Counted from the first letter of the stretch, positions 36,301-44,655 are shown. The stretch: DNA of 64,000 bases from Planctomycetota bacterium (GCA_019636245.1 JAHBXX010000004.1:119053-183052); one strand, 5' to 3'. Program-made: numbers and translations. Notes: generated by a model not told the origin, from the sequence alone.

Positions 36301-37187
36301 AACGGCTTCTGCAGCGTCAGGCACTCGTGGAGCGTCACCGCCAGGGCGTAGACGTCGGCAGCGGGGCCGACGTCGGGGTCGCCGCGCAGCTGCTCGGGCG
36401 CGGAGTAGACCGGCGTCCCGACGAAGCCCTCGCCCTGCCGCCGCTCGGGAACGGAGGGTTGCACGAGGCCGAAGTCGACCAGCACCGGCTCGCCGTTGCG
36501 CCGCAGCAGCACGTTCGCGGGCTTGACATCGCGGTGGACCAGCCCGGCGGCGTGCACCACCGCGAGGGCGTTGGCGACCTTGGTCAAGAGCCGCACGAAG
36601 AACTGGGTGGGGTGGCGGGCACCCAGGTGCGCGACGGGCAGCCCCAGCAGGTCGGCGATCGGCGCCAGGGCCGGCGGCGCACCCGTGCGTTGGCCGTGCT
36701 GCCGCAGGTGGTCGAGCAGCTGCTGCAGGCTGGGACCGTCGACGAACTCCATCTCGAAGGCGAGCACGTCGCCCTCGTCGAGGATGCGGTGGATCGTGAC
36801 CACGTGCGGGTGGTCGAGGCGGGCCAGGGCGCGGGCTTCGTCGACGAAGCGCTGGCGGCTGCGCGTCGAGGCCGCGAACGTGTTCGGCAACACCTTCAGG
36901 GCGACCTCGCGTGCGAGGGCCGTCTGGCGGGCGAGGTAGACCGTGCCCATGCCGCCGCGGCCGAGTTCGCGCACGATCTCGTAGCCAGGCAGCGAGGGAC
37001 GGGCGACGCTGCGGCGGCCGGCGGTGCTGCTGGCCAGCGACGCCGCCTCGACGATGCGATGCGCGACCGTGGGGTGGCGGGCGGCGGCGGCGGCGAGGTC
37101 GGGCTCGTGCCCGTCGAGCAGCTGGGCGAACAGATCGTCCAGCAGGTCGGCGAACGCGGTGTCGTCGGCGGGCGGGACGGTCGTCAC
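33318..37187 (-). CDS. receptor-type Ser/Thr kinase with C-terminal FG-GAP beta-propeller
   Basis: A 1,289-residue protein. After about 65 residues comes a canonical Hanks kinase: LGRGGMGTVYLA (near 73), EVALKVL, HRDVKPANVLL (near 217), VDFGLVQ and GTPVYSAPEQL. One membrane segment (APLLAAGLGAALVAAATLAW, near 380) is followed by an outer helical region with TPR-like character, then about 400 residues of FG-GAP blades with calcium-loop motifs such as GDVDGDGAADWLVG repeated six or seven times. A cytoplasmic kinase thus carries a large external integrin-like sensor. GTG 37187 overlaps the sigma-factor stop (GTGA). Confidence 0.93.
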   Translation of the reverse strand: MTTVPPADDTAFADLLDDLFAQLLDGHEPDLAAAAARHPTVAHRIVEAASLASSTAGRRSVARPSLPGYEIVRELGRGGMGTVYLARQTALAREVALKVLPNTFAASTRSRQRFVDEARALARLDHPHVVTIHRILDEGDVLAFEMEFVDGPSLQQLLDHLRQHGQRTGAPPALAPIADLLGLPVAHLGARHPTQFFVRLLTKVANALAVVHAAGLVHRDVKPANVLLRRNGEPVLVDFGLVQPSVPERRQGEGFVGTPVYSAPEQLRGDPDVGPAADVYALAVTLHECLTLQKPFAGQSTTDLLRRIESGRCVPLRRLAPGAPRDLETVLAHAMQVDPSRRYPQAGALADDLQRLQDLQPIRARPPGPVRRLAQFARRQRAPLLAAGLGAALVAAATLAWLDRAEGARQRRVQAHELAQHAQQQLLTGRGRKLAWLPTGGGLARQADPGAQEALHRAHVDYAQAAELDPADASIRGGRDVVRLALWLRQFAVTEPDALRRSVEGGDLARLTSDLGPLTRRTAQRLALGTLGEDLPAEDLLAAAPEDRESVGLLGFLVGDFDTCERALQGLPPERRDRPLVDAVLGLVHLADGSPTLAYPHLLQAHHHFATSSALVLGMAEAALALGDVELARHWLQRVGEADGPLRRCLELDLRLAGEGGPELEGEYERLAQTYPGEPTPRHRLAQLAWRRGDPGRAAALLDGLVAAWPAIARFRLERARLALQQRDLASYATQVFAVLDEDFGRRRSRGSRADLLEILRLGGLDRLATRGRAEDPAGGVARAVLGGEIPVRAFVPGWLADHYEALLPLLHAARSRTREWLAREHPLRHPLGEALLDFLHLVACLPAPPCIDWRLQTAAALAPALVPPVFPLLLELSLAVEMRFSPRNWQRTPLQAPPKPVDLPPSLVWGHALVRIDDRNGDGLPEVLAGVVTQAPRAARGLLAVLDGRSAAVLARVEGDSDEHMFGHAIAALGDVDGDGAADWLVGAPAGTPGTRHGTAEVWSGGTRQRLARLDGDGPGFGVAVVGLDDVDGDGVPDFAVGTAPILRNTAAQGQVDLYSGASRRWLRTLRNDVPGVWFGACLAALGDVDGDGIGELAVGGNFGGAPGLVRLYSPVSGAVLRSWSDDDREHGFGAGLLGLGDIDGDGRADLAISAVRDDSGRSADELVLVSTATGERLRTFRGTQPGSRFGATLARVVGPAGRQLLAVGSPLGGPGATGTVEVIDPVGRLVSTLRGPMALGQFAGAIASSGDTDGDGWPELFVGGPVDGGRGQIWRLETRDAHFPRRQ

Positions 37188-37804
37188 GGCGACTCCGGCG
37201 GCGAGGTCGGCAGCTGGCCGCCGAGGTGCCGCACGGCGGCGCGGAACGCCAGCAGGCCGCGGACGAAGCGGTGTTTGCAGGTCGACAGCGGAATGCCCAG
37301 GGACGCCGCGACTTCGACGGCCGGCAGCTCCTCGAACACCCGCAGGCGCACGACGTCGCGCAGCGGCGGCTCCAGCTGTTCGAGCGCGCGCTCCAGCACG
37401 CGGGCCCGCTCGAGGTTCGAGGCGATGCGACTCGGCGTCGTCGACTGCGGCGGCAGCCAGTTGTCCACCGAGTCGGGACCGCCGAGTTCGGAGAACCGGG
37501 CGTGCGACGCCGTGCCGCCGCGCTTCTGGCGCAGCCGGCTGCGGATCGCCTCGCGCACCCGGTTGCGGGCGATGCCGAGCAGCCAGGCGCGGTAGCGGCT
37601 CAGGTTCGTCCATTGGTGTTGCCGGCGGTCGCGCCAGGCCATCCACAGGGTCTCCTGCCAGACGTCCTCGACCGAGACGTCGACCCGCGCGTTGCCGCCG
37701 ACCCAGCCGGCGATGACGACGAAGATCGTCGCCGCATCCATGCTGTCGACGAGCCGGCTCCAGGTGGTCCGATCGAGGTGCGGCTGGTCGGCGTCGGCGG
37801 GCAT
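37184..37804 (-). CDS. ECF-type RNA polymerase sigma factor
   Basis: A 206-residue sigma-70-family factor with sigma-2 (DVSVEDVWQETLWMAWRDRR, then LSRYRAWLLGIARNRVREAI) and sigma-4 (LEPPLRDVVRLRVFEELPAVEVAASLGIPLSTCKHRFVRGL) separated by a 50-residue linker. No anti-sigma gene is adjacent; the stop overlaps the start of a transmembrane kinase. That layout is established in Planctomycetes, where ECF groups linked to Ser/Thr kinases are thought to be controlled by phosphorylation. A TAGCCT box (37821-37826, minus) lies 16 bases before ATG 37804. Confidence 0.93.
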   Translation of the reverse strand: MPADADQPHLDRTTWSRLVDSMDAATIFVVIAGWVGGNARVDVSVEDVWQETLWMAWRDRRQHQWTNLSRYRAWLLGIARNRVREAIRSRLRQKRGGTASHARFSELGGPDSVDNWLPPQSTTPSRIASNLERARVLERALEQLEPPLRDVVRLRVFEELPAVEVAASLGIPLSTCKHRFVRGLLAFRAAVRHLGGQLPTSPPESP

Positions 37805-37935
37805 CGGCGGTCGACCCGGAAGGCTAGCGCAGTCCCGTTGCGGCGGGGGTGCCCGGCCACGGTCCGCGCCCCGGCGGCGAGCGGTCGCCGCGGTCGCGCT
37901 GGTGCCGACGGCCGGCGGGGTGTAGGTAGACGTCC

Positions 37936-38703
37936 ATGAGGTATCGCCTGCTGTCCGCTGCGCTCGTGGCCACCTTCCTGTCGGGCTGCGCGACGCCGCC
38001 CACTGCCCCGGCCCCGGCGGCGCCGACCCCGGCCGCGGCCCCGAGCGACCCGGCGGCGGCCGCGGCCAAGGCGGCGGCGGAAGCGAAGCAGCAGCAGGAC
38101 CAGAAGCGGGACAAGCAGAAGACGCTGCGCCACAAGCAGCAGGAACTCGCCCACGCCAAGGTCGAGGTGCAACTGCACGAGATCGAGCGCCGCAGCCGGC
38201 TGCTGGCGGTCGAGTCCACGCTGGAGCGGACCGCCGCCGACCTCGAGGTCGCGCGCCGTGAGCTGGAGGTGTTCCTGCAGGACGTCCGGCCGCGCGAGAT
38301 CGAGTCGCGGCGCATCTCGCTGGACGGCAGCGTCTACCACGCCGAACACAGCAAGGAGGAGCTGGCCGAGCTGACGGCGATGTACGAGGCCGACGAGTTC
38401 GCGCGCACGACCAAGGAGCTGGTGCTGAAGCGCGGGCGCCGGTCGATGGAGATGGCCGAGCGCCGCCTCGCCGTCGAGCGCCGGGAGTTCGCCCACTACG
38501 AGCAGTTCGAGCTGCCCAAGCGCGAACGCGATCTGCGGCACAAGCTGGCCGATGCCGAACTGGCGCGCAAACGGGCCGAGTTCGACGCCGACAAGGCCCG
38601 GCTCGAGCTCGACATGGGCGGCCGCAAGCTGACCGAACGCATCGCCGAGCTCGAGACCGAGATCCGCGAGCTGCAGGAGGCGCTCGCCGGAGAGTCGGCG
38701 TGA
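37936..38703 (+). CDS. coiled-coil lipoprotein
   Basis: A 255-residue lipoprotein: signal VATFLSGC with lipid cysteine C18, an alanine/proline linker to about residue 45, then an almost continuous charged helix (AKAAAEAKQQQDQKRDKQK to the end) with heptad spacing, for example RRSRLLAVESTLERTAADLEVARRELEVF. No enzymatic domain. Such proteins often span or stiffen the periplasm or tether envelope complexes. The stop overlaps the next gene as GTGA, so its partner is probably the toroid protein that follows. Divergent from the ECF sigma gene with 131 bases between. Confidence 0.82.
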   Translation: MRYRLLSAALVATFLSGCATPPTAPAPAAPTPAAAPSDPAAAAAKAAAEAKQQQDQKRDKQKTLRHKQQELAHAKVEVQLHEIERRSRLLAVESTLERTAADLEVARRELEVFLQDVRPREIESRRISLDGSVYHAEHSKEELAELTAMYEADEFARTTKELVLKRGRRSMEMAERRLAVERREFAHYEQFELPKRERDLRHKLADAELARKRAEFDADKARLELDMGGRKLTERIAELETEIRELQEALAGESA

Positions 38704-39833
38704 GGCTGGGCTGCTGGGCGCCGGCGTGGTTGCTGGCGGTCGCGGTGGCCCAGGACGCCGCGCCGGAGCCGGGCAGCCGCGAGGCCGCGCAGGCCGGTCT
38801 CGACCGGGCGATCGGATTCCTGGTCGGGGCGCAGAACCCGGACGGCAGCTGGGGGTCGACCTCGTGCGAGACGACGATGGAGATGTCGTTCGCGGTCGAG
38901 ACGCACTACGCCTGGAGCGTGGCCGCCCACGGGCTCGCGACGATGGCGCTGCTGCACGCCCGGGAGACGCCGGAACGGCGCCGCGCGCTCGATCGCGCCG
39001 TGCGCTGGCTCTGCGACTGCCGCATGACCAGGCGCGGGTCGAACTGGGACAACGATGCCGTCTGGGGGTGGCTCTACGGCGCCGTGGCGATGGTCGAGAT
39101 CGCCCTCGACCCGCGCTATGCGACCGACGAATGGCGCGACCGGGTCGCCGGGCGCGGGCGCGAGTTCTTCGCCTGGCTGCAGCGCAACCAGGAGCCGCTC
39201 GGCGGCTTCGGCTACTACGACGATCCGCCCTACACGCGGCGGCCCACGTGGGGGACCAGTTTCTCGACCGCGGCGGTGGTGCCCGCCCTGGGGCTGGCGG
39301 CCCAGTTCGGCTGGCTGCCCGACGCCGCGGTGCGCGACCGCGCGGCCGACTACGTGCGGCGCTGCCGCCTGCCCAACGGCGCCTACGAATACGACCTGAA
39401 TCCGGTGCCGCGCGTGAGCGGCGGCGAGCACATCAACGACATCAAGGGCAGCCTCGGCCGGATCCAGGTCGGCAACTGGGCGCTGCGCCGCAGCGGCGAT
39501 CCGGGGATCACCGACGCCGTGATCGAGCAGGGTCTCGAGCACTTCTTCGAGCACCACCGCTTCCTGCGGGTCGCGCGCATGCGGCCGATCCCGCACGAGG
39601 CCTATTACGCCAACGCCGGCTACTTCTACTTCTTCGGCCACTACTACTGCGCCCTCGCCATCGAGCTGTTGCCGCCGGCCCGCCGCGAGTCGTTCCGCGC
39701 CCGGCTGCGGCCGAAGCTCCTCGAGACCCAGCGGGCCGACGGTTCGTTCTGCGATTTCCTCGGCTCGAGCTACATGGTGACGGCCTCGACCGCCTACGCC
39801 GCGCTGGGCCTTGCGGCCGGCCTGGTGCCCTGA
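38700..39833 (+). CDS. exported alpha/alpha-toroid (prenyltransferase/squalene-cyclase-repeat) protein
   Basis: A 377-residue protein with a signal peptide (PAWLLAVAVAQ). It contains squalene-cyclase-like QW-type repeats: AIGFLVGAQNPDGSWGS, FFAWLQRNQEPLGGFGYYDD, YVRRCRLPNGAYEYD and LLETQRADGSFCDF, with aromatic-rich spacer helices (YYANAGYFYFFGHYYC). The DxDD acid motif of squalene-hopene cyclases is not present and there is no lipid-modification partner, so it is more likely a binding toroid or a diverged enzyme than a hopanoid cyclase. Start GTG 38700 is fixed by the GTGA overlap with the lipoprotein gene. Confidence 0.82.
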   Translation: MRLGCWAPAWLLAVAVAQDAAPEPGSREAAQAGLDRAIGFLVGAQNPDGSWGSTSCETTMEMSFAVETHYAWSVAAHGLATMALLHARETPERRRALDRAVRWLCDCRMTRRGSNWDNDAVWGWLYGAVAMVEIALDPRYATDEWRDRVAGRGREFFAWLQRNQEPLGGFGYYDDPPYTRRPTWGTSFSTAAVVPALGLAAQFGWLPDAAVRDRAADYVRRCRLPNGAYEYDLNPVPRVSGGEHINDIKGSLGRIQVGNWALRRSGDPGITDAVIEQGLEHFFEHHRFLRVARMRPIPHEAYYANAGYFYFFGHYYCALAIELLPPARRESFRARLRPKLLETQRADGSFCDFLGSSYMVTASTAYAALGLAAGLVP

Positions 39834-39864
39834 CGGCCCCAGGGGGCGCCCGGTCCGCGCGCGA

Positions 39865-39893
39865 TTGACCCTCCGCGGCGGCCACCCTATCGT
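39865..39893 (+). promoter_or_regulatory. sigma70 promoter for the aroF-tpiA operon
   Basis: TTGACC (39865-39870), exactly 17 bases, then TATCGT (39888-39893). This is the best match to a sigma70 promoter in the window. It lies 36 bases before GTG 39930. Confidence 0.6.
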
Positions 39894-39929
39894 CTTCCCG
39901 CTTTTCCCCCGCCCGCGACCCCTCCCTTC

Positions 39930-40799
39930 GTGCCCACGACTGTCACCCTCGGCAATGGCCTGCAGATCGGCGGCGACGCCTTCGTCGTCATGGCGGGGCC
40001 CTGCGCCGTCGAGTCGCGTGAGCTCCTGCTCGCGGCGGCCGAGGCGGTGGCCGCGTCGGGCGCGGTCGTGCTGCGCGGCGGCGCCTTCAAGCCGCGCACC
40101 TCGCCGGATTCCTTCCAGGGCCTGGGGCCCGCCGGTCTCGATCTGCTGCGCGAGGCGTCGCGCGCCACCGGCCTGCCCGTCGTGACCGAGGTCATGGACC
40201 CGCGCGACGTCGAACTGGTCGCGTCCAGCGCGGCGATCCTGCAGGTCGGCAGCCGCAACATGCAGAACTTCCCGCTGCTGCGCGAGGTCGGCCGCCAGCG
40301 GCTGCCGGTGCTGCTCAAGCGCGGCGCCGCGGCGACGCTCGAGGAACTGCTGCTGGCCGCCGAGTACATCCGCCGCGAGGGCAACTCCGACGTGCTGCTC
40401 TGCGAGCGCGGCGTACGGGCGTTCGACCCCAGCACCCGCTACCTGCTCGACCTCGGCGCCGTGCCGGCGCTGCGCCAGCGCACCGACCTGCCGATCGTCG
40501 TCGATCCCAGCCACGGAACCGGCGACGCGTCGCTGGTGCCGGCGATGGCGAAGGCGGCCCTGGCCGCCGGCGCCGACGGGCTGCTGATCGAGGTGCACGT
40601 GGCGCCCGAACGGGCGCTGTGCGACGGCCGGCAGGCGCTGCGGCCGGCGGCGTTCGCCGCGCTGATGGCCGACCTGCGGCGTCTGGCCGCGGCGCTCGGC
40701 CGCCAGTGGGTCCGGGCCGAGCCGCGCCCGGCCGGCGCGGCGCCGCGTTCCGGCGCCATTCCCCAAGGCTGTCTCGACGACGAGGTCATCGCTCCGTGA
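39930..40799 (+). CDS. aroF: 3-deoxy-7-phosphoheptulonate synthase (DAHP synthase, short type I-beta)
   Basis: First enzyme of the shikimate pathway, joining PEP and erythrose-4-phosphate. The 289-residue protein is the short KDOPS-like form: [48 protein letters not shown] and [10 protein letters not shown], plus the metal-binding [10 protein letters not shown]. No N-terminal ferredoxin-like or C-terminal mutase domain is fused, so feedback control by such a domain is absent. Start GTG 39930 is the only one near the first strand. The stop overlaps tpiA (GTGA). Confidence 0.93.
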   Translation: MPTTVTLGNGLQIGGDAFVVMAGPCAVESRELLLAAAEAVAASGAVVLRGGAFKPRTSPDSFQGLGPAGLDLLREASRATGLPVVTEVMDPRDVELVASSAAILQVGSRNMQNFPLLREVGRQRLPVLLKRGAAATLEELLLAAEYIRREGNSDVLLCERGVRAFDPSTRYLLDLGAVPALRQRTDLPIVVDPSHGTGDASLVPAMAKAALAAGADGLLIEVHVAPERALCDGRQALRPAAFAALMADLRRLAAALGRQWVRAEPRPAGAAPRSGAIPQGCLDDEVIAP

Positions 40800-41566
40800 T
40801 CCATCGCGCCCGCAAGCCGTACATCGCCGGCAACTGGAAGATGAACCTCGACCGCGCGCGGTCGCTGGACCTGATCAAGACCGTCAAGGGGCGGCTCGGC
40901 GACGGCAACGACCGCGAGGTGGCGTTCTTCGTGCCGGCGATCTACCTCGCCGACGTGACCGCGGTGGCCCAGGGTTCCCCGCTCGGCGTCGGCGGCCAGA
41001 ACATCTGGTACGAGGCCAACGGTGCGTTCACCGGCGAACTGGCGCCGCGCATGCTGCGCGAGGTCGGCGCCGATCGCGTGCTGGTCGGCCACAGCGAACG
41101 GCGGCACGTGTTCGGCGAACCCGACGAGTGGATGGGGCGCAAGGTGCGCGCGGCGCTGGACAGCGACCTGCTGCCCATCTACTGCATCGGCGAGACGCTC
41201 GAGGAGCGCAAGGCGAACCGCACCGACCGGGTGCTGAAGCGGCAGCTGGAGAGCGGCTTCGAGAAGGTGCGGCCGGAGGACGCGCACCGCATCACCGTCG
41301 CCTACGAGCCGGTCTGGGCGATCGGCACCGGCGAGACGGCGAGCAACGAGCAGGTCGAACAGGCGCACCGCACGATCCGCAAGTGGCTGGTGCAGCGCGT
41401 CGGCGACGAGGCCGCCGGCCTGATCCGCGTCCTCTACGGCGGCAGCGTCAAGCCCGACAACGCCAAGGAGCTGATGGCGATCGAGAGCGTCGACGGCCTG
41501 CTGGTCGGCGGCGCCAGCCTGCAGGCCGAGACGTTCCTTCCCATCATCGAATACGACCAGCGCTGA
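40796..41566 (+). CDS. tpiA: triose-phosphate isomerase
   Basis: Interconverts dihydroxyacetone phosphate and glyceraldehyde-3-phosphate in the cytoplasm. The 256-residue protein has GNWKMN with the catalytic lysine, LVGHSERR with the histidine, the catalytic-glutamate segment [11 protein letters not shown] and the phosphate loop YGGSVKP. GTG 40796 within the aroF stop is the start. The pairing with aroF is not metabolically obvious beyond supply of central carbon; the tpiA-secG order that follows is common in bacteria. Confidence 0.96.
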   Translation: MIHRARKPYIAGNWKMNLDRARSLDLIKTVKGRLGDGNDREVAFFVPAIYLADVTAVAQGSPLGVGGQNIWYEANGAFTGELAPRMLREVGADRVLVGHSERRHVFGEPDEWMGRKVRAALDSDLLPIYCIGETLEERKANRTDRVLKRQLESGFEKVRPEDAHRITVAYEPVWAIGTGETASNEQVEQAHRTIRKWLVQRVGDEAAGLIRVLYGGSVKPDNAKELMAIESVDGLLVGGASLQAETFLPIIEYDQR

Positions 41567-41614
41567 GGACCCGCGCCGCGGCTCCCTCGGCGTGCACGCC
41601 TCGAGACTCCGACC

Positions 41615-41848
41615 ATGATCGTCCTCTACTACCTCGGCTGGGTGTTGTTCTTCATCTCGTCGGTGCTGCTGACGGTGCTGATCCTGCTGCAGGAGTCGAA
41701 GGGCGGCGGGCTCGCCGAGGCCTTCGGCGGCGTCGGCGCGGAGACGTTCGGCGTCAAGGCGGGCGGCATCAACAAGGTGACCTTCCTGCTGGCGGCCATC
41801 TTCTGCGGCTCCGCGATGCTGATCGCCGGCACCTGGAACGTCGCCTGA
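41615..41848 (+). CDS. secG: preprotein translocase subunit SecG
   Basis: A 77-residue two-helix membrane protein: YYLGWVLFFISSVLLTVLILLQ, then the SecG signature QESKGGGLAEAFGG, and a second helix (VTFLLAAIFCGSAMLIAGTW). SecG assists SecYEA by cycling topology during protein export. The short length, with no C-terminal tail, is within the family range. It lies 48 bases after tpiA, the usual position, and 41 bases before yicC. Confidence 0.95.
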   Translation: MIVLYYLGWVLFFISSVLLTVLILLQESKGGGLAEAFGGVGAETFGVKAGGINKVTFLLAAIFCGSAMLIAGTWNVA

Positions 41849-41889
41849 CCCAAGGCGCGGTCGGCGGCCGCGTGCCGCCGGCCGGTGCG

Positions 41890-42768
41890 ATGGACAGCCA
41901 GGCCTTCAGCATGACGGGCGCCGGTTTCGCCGCGGGCGACACCGAGGCAGGCCCGCTGCGCATCGAGGTGCGCACAGTCAACGGGCGCTCGCTCGCGGTG
42001 AAGGTGCGGACCACGGCCGCCTGCGCCGCCTACGAGGCGGCGATCGAGGAGGCGGTGCGCGAGCGGTTGCGCCGGGGCACGGTCCTGGTGGTCGTCGAAC
42101 GCCAGGCCAGCGGGCCGGGGGCGCTCGACCGCCGGGCCTTTGCCGACGCCGCGGCCGAACTGCGCCAACTCGCCGCCGAGAACGCGCTGCCGCCGCCGAC
42201 GGTCGCCGACGTGCTGCAGCGCACCGGTGCGGCGGCGCGCGGCGAAGCGGTGACTTCGCGGCCGCTGCCGACGACGCTGCGCGGCCTGCTCGGCCAGGCG
42301 CTCGACGACCTGCAGCGCGGCCGGGCCGCCGACGGTGCCGGCACGGTGCAGGCGATGGTCGAGCAGCTGGCGGCGTTCGAGGCGCAACGCCGGGCCGCGG
42401 CCGAACGGGCACCCGAGGTCCTGGCGGCCTACCGCGCCCGCCTGCTGCAGCGGGTGCAGGAGTTCGTCCAGCAGCACACGCCGGGCCCGCTGCCCGCCGT
42501 CGACCTGGTGCGCGAAGTGGCGCTGTTCGGCGACCGCGTCGACACCGCCGAGGAACTGCAGCGCCTCGACCACCATGCGGCCGAGATCCGCAACGTGCTG
42601 GAGCGCGGCGGCGAGGTGGGGCGGCGCATCGAGTTCCTGCTGCAGGAACTGCTGCGCGAGACCAACACGCTCGGCTCGAAGTCGCCCGACAGCGCCATCG
42701 CGCACGTCGTCGTGGCGATGAAGTCCAGCATCGACCGCCTGCGCGAACAGGCGGCCAACCTCGAATGA
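41890..42768 (+). CDS. yicC: YicC-family endoribonuclease
   Basis: A 292-residue YicC protein: N-terminal SMTGAGF and the R-T-V-N-G-R-S segment (IEVRTVNGRSLAVKV), and the C-terminal DUF1732 run DRVDTAEELQRLDHHAAEI...GRRIEFLLQELLRETNTLGSKS. YicC proteins cleave RNA and are implicated in small-RNA turnover. Family members usually start four or five residues before MTG; ATG 41890 gives seven, and ATG 41911 (the MTG methionine itself) is the only other start. The next gene is gmk, the usual order, and the two are coupled by ATGA at 42765. Confidence 0.93.
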   Translation: MDSQAFSMTGAGFAAGDTEAGPLRIEVRTVNGRSLAVKVRTTAACAAYEAAIEEAVRERLRRGTVLVVVERQASGPGALDRRAFADAAAELRQLAAENALPPPTVADVLQRTGAAARGEAVTSRPLPTTLRGLLGQALDDLQRGRAADGAGTVQAMVEQLAAFEAQRRAAAERAPEVLAAYRARLLQRVQEFVQQHTPGPLPAVDLVREVALFGDRVDTAEELQRLDHHAAEIRNVLERGGEVGRRIEFLLQELLRETNTLGSKSPDSAIAHVVVAMKSSIDRLREQAANLE

Positions 42769-43340
42769 CCGCGCGTCGCGGCAGGCTGGTGGTGATCTCC
42801 GGCCCCTCGGGCGCCGGCAAGACCTCGGTCTGCCGTGCCCTGAAGCAGCACGGCGACGTCGAGTTCTCGGTGTCGGCGACGACGCGCGCTCCGCGGCCCG
42901 GCGAGGTCGACGGCGTCGACTACCACTTCCTGTCGCGCGACGACTTCCAGCGCCGGCTCGGCGAGAACCAGTTCCTCGAATGGGCCTCCTACAACGGCAA
43001 CCTGTACGGCACGCCCCGCTGGCCGATGGACACGGCGCTGGCGCACGGCAAGGTCTTCCTGGTCGAGATCGAGGTCAAGGGCACGCGCCAGCTGCGCGAG
43101 CGCGGCATCCCGGGGCTCTATGTCTTCATCGCGCCGCCCAGCATCGCCGAACTGCGCCGCCGCCTCGAACGCCGCGGCAGCAACACGGCGGCCGAGATCG
43201 ACGCGCGGATCGCGATCGCCGAGCAGGAGGTCGAGGCGGCGGGCGAGCCGGTCGCCGGGGTGCCGCTCTACGACGTGACGATCGTCAACGACGACCTGCC
43301 GGCGACGATCCGGGCGGTGGAGGCGCTGCTGTGGCCTTGA
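42765..43340 (+). CDS. gmk: guanylate kinase
   Basis: Phosphorylates GMP to GDP. The 191-residue enzyme has the P-loop SGPSGAGKTS, the GMP-binding stretch SVSATTRAPRPGEVDGVDYHFLSRDDF, NLYGTPRWPMD, and the late ERRGSNTAAEI and YDVTIVNDDL elements. It starts in the ATGA overlap with yicC. Usually rpoZ (omega) follows gmk; here a CoaC-type flavoprotein follows directly. Confidence 0.97.
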   Translation: MTARRGRLVVISGPSGAGKTSVCRALKQHGDVEFSVSATTRAPRPGEVDGVDYHFLSRDDFQRRLGENQFLEWASYNGNLYGTPRWPMDTALAHGKVFLVEIEVKGTRQLRERGIPGLYVFIAPPSIAELRRRLERRGSNTAAEIDARIAIAEQEVEAAGEPVAGVPLYDVTIVNDDLPATIRAVEALLWP

Positions 43341-43882
43341 GCCCGCGCGTGCTGCTCGGCATCGGCGGCGGCATCGCCGCCTACAAGCTGGCGATCCTCG
43401 CCAGCCGGCTGGTGCAGCGCGGCGCCGCCGTGCGCGTGGCGATGACCTCGCGGGCGACCGAGTTCATCGGCCCGCTGACCTTCGAAGGGCTGACCGGCGG
43501 CAAGGTGGTGCGTTCGTCGACCCAGGTCGATGCCGATGGCACCGCGCCGCACATCGAGGCGGCGCGGTGGGCGCAGGTCTACCTGATCGCGCCGGCCACC
43601 GCCGACCTGCTGGCGCGGCTGGCGCTCGGGGCGGCCGACGACCCGGTGGCGCTGCTGGCGCTCACCTGCCGCTGCCCGCTGGTCGTCTGCCCGGCGATGA
43701 ACGACGCGATGTGGAACGCGGCGCCCGTGCAGGCCAACTGCGCGGCGCTGGCCGCCCGCGGCGTGCGCTTCCTGGGGCCGGTGACCGGCCACCTCGCCGA
43801 GGGCTACGACGCGATCGGCCGCATGGTGGAGCCGGAGGCGATGCTCGACGAGATCCTGCGGCTCGTGGTGCCGGCGCCGTGA
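43331..43882 (+). CDS. coaC: phosphopantothenoylcysteine decarboxylase (CoaC domain only)
   Basis: A 183-residue HFCD flavoprotein. It has the family start VLLGIGGGIAAYKLAILASRL, the active-site histidine region (DGTAPHIEAARWAQ), ATADLLARLALGAADD and the substrate-binding motif PAMNDAMW. In most bacteria this is the N-terminal half of CoaBC; here the synthetase (CoaB) half is missing, and the next gene is a methyltransferase, so CoaB must be encoded elsewhere. Start GTG 43331 overlaps gmk by 10 bases; TTG 43337 would give a 4-base TTGA overlap. Confidence 0.88.
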   Translation: MALSPRVLLGIGGGIAAYKLAILASRLVQRGAAVRVAMTSRATEFIGPLTFEGLTGGKVVRSSTQVDADGTAPHIEAARWAQVYLIAPATADLLARLALGAADDPVALLALTCRCPLVVCPAMNDAMWNAAPVQANCAALAARGVRFLGPVTGHLAEGYDAIGRMVEPEAMLDEILRLVVPAP

Positions 43883-44655
43883 GCCCGGACCTCCGGGCGT
43901 TCGAACTGGGCGGCGGCGACGCGGCCGAGGCGCTCGACTGGCTGCACGTGCACGCGCAGGTGCTCGGTGTGCTCGAGCACGACGACGGCAGCTTCCGCGT
44001 CTGGCTCGACGGCCCGTTGCCGGCGCTGCCGCAGCCGCGCGTGTCGGTGCGCGAACTGGCCGTGCGGCCCGGGGACTTCGCCGTCACCGGCCGTGAGCAC
44101 GACGCGGCGATCCCGATCGCGGCCGACCTGCTGGTGCGGCCGCCGTGGGTCGAACGGCCCCCGGGCTTCGTCGGCGTCGAGCTGCTGCTGCCGCGCGGCA
44201 ACGCCTTCGGCAGCGGCGAGCACGGCAGCACCCAGGCGGCGCTGCGCTGTCTGCACCGGGTCTGGGACCGGCCGGCCAGCTTCGCCGACGTCGGCACCGG
44301 CTCGGGCATCCTGGCCCTCTACGCCAGCGTGCGCGGCTGCGGCGACGTGCAGGCCTGCGACGTCGATGCCCATGCGGTCGCCGCGGCGCGGGAACTGCTG
44401 CCGCAGGCGCGCATCGAACTCGGCGGGCCGGAGCGGCTGGCACCCGCCGACTTCGTGGTCGCCAACCTGACCGCCGACGAACTGCACGCGGCGCTGCCGG
44501 CGCTGCTGGCGCTGTGGCGGCGGCGCAGCCCGCTGGTGCTGAGCGGCATGCGGGCGCACGAGGTCGACGGCGTGCTGGCGCGGTTGCCCGCGGCGCCGGA
44601 CGGCCGCGAGACGGTCGGCGACTACACCGCGGTGGCGCTGCCGCCGGTCAGGTAG
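43879..44655 (+). CDS. prmA: ribosomal protein L11 methyltransferase-like protein
   Basis: A 258-residue SAM methyltransferase. The PrmA pattern is FGSGEHGSTQAALRCL followed by FADVGTGSGILALYAS (SAM site) and VVANLTADEL in place of the usual NPPY. An N-terminal domain of about 95 residues could be the substrate-recognition part. PrmA trimethylates L11. The motif reads GSGEHGS rather than GTGxHxT, so a related substrate is possible. The last 34 bases overlap the 3' end of the convergent rsmJ. Confidence 0.85.
   Translation: MSPDLRAFELGGGDAAEALDWLHVHAQVLGVLEHDDGSFRVWLDGPLPALPQPRVSVRELAVRPGDFAVTGREHDAAIPIAADLLVRPPWVERPPGFVGVELLLPRGNAFGSGEHGSTQAALRCLHRVWDRPASFADVGTGSGILALYASVRGCGDVQACDVDAHAVAAARELLPQARIELGGPERLAPADFVVANLTADELHAALPALLALWRRRSPLVLSGMRAHEVDGVLARLPAAPDGRETVGDYTAVALPPVR

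Noticed and set aside
38700..39833. Squalene-hopene cyclase
   Set aside because: The protein is exported, only about half the size of such cyclases and lacks the DxDD acid motif; only the repeat fold is shared.
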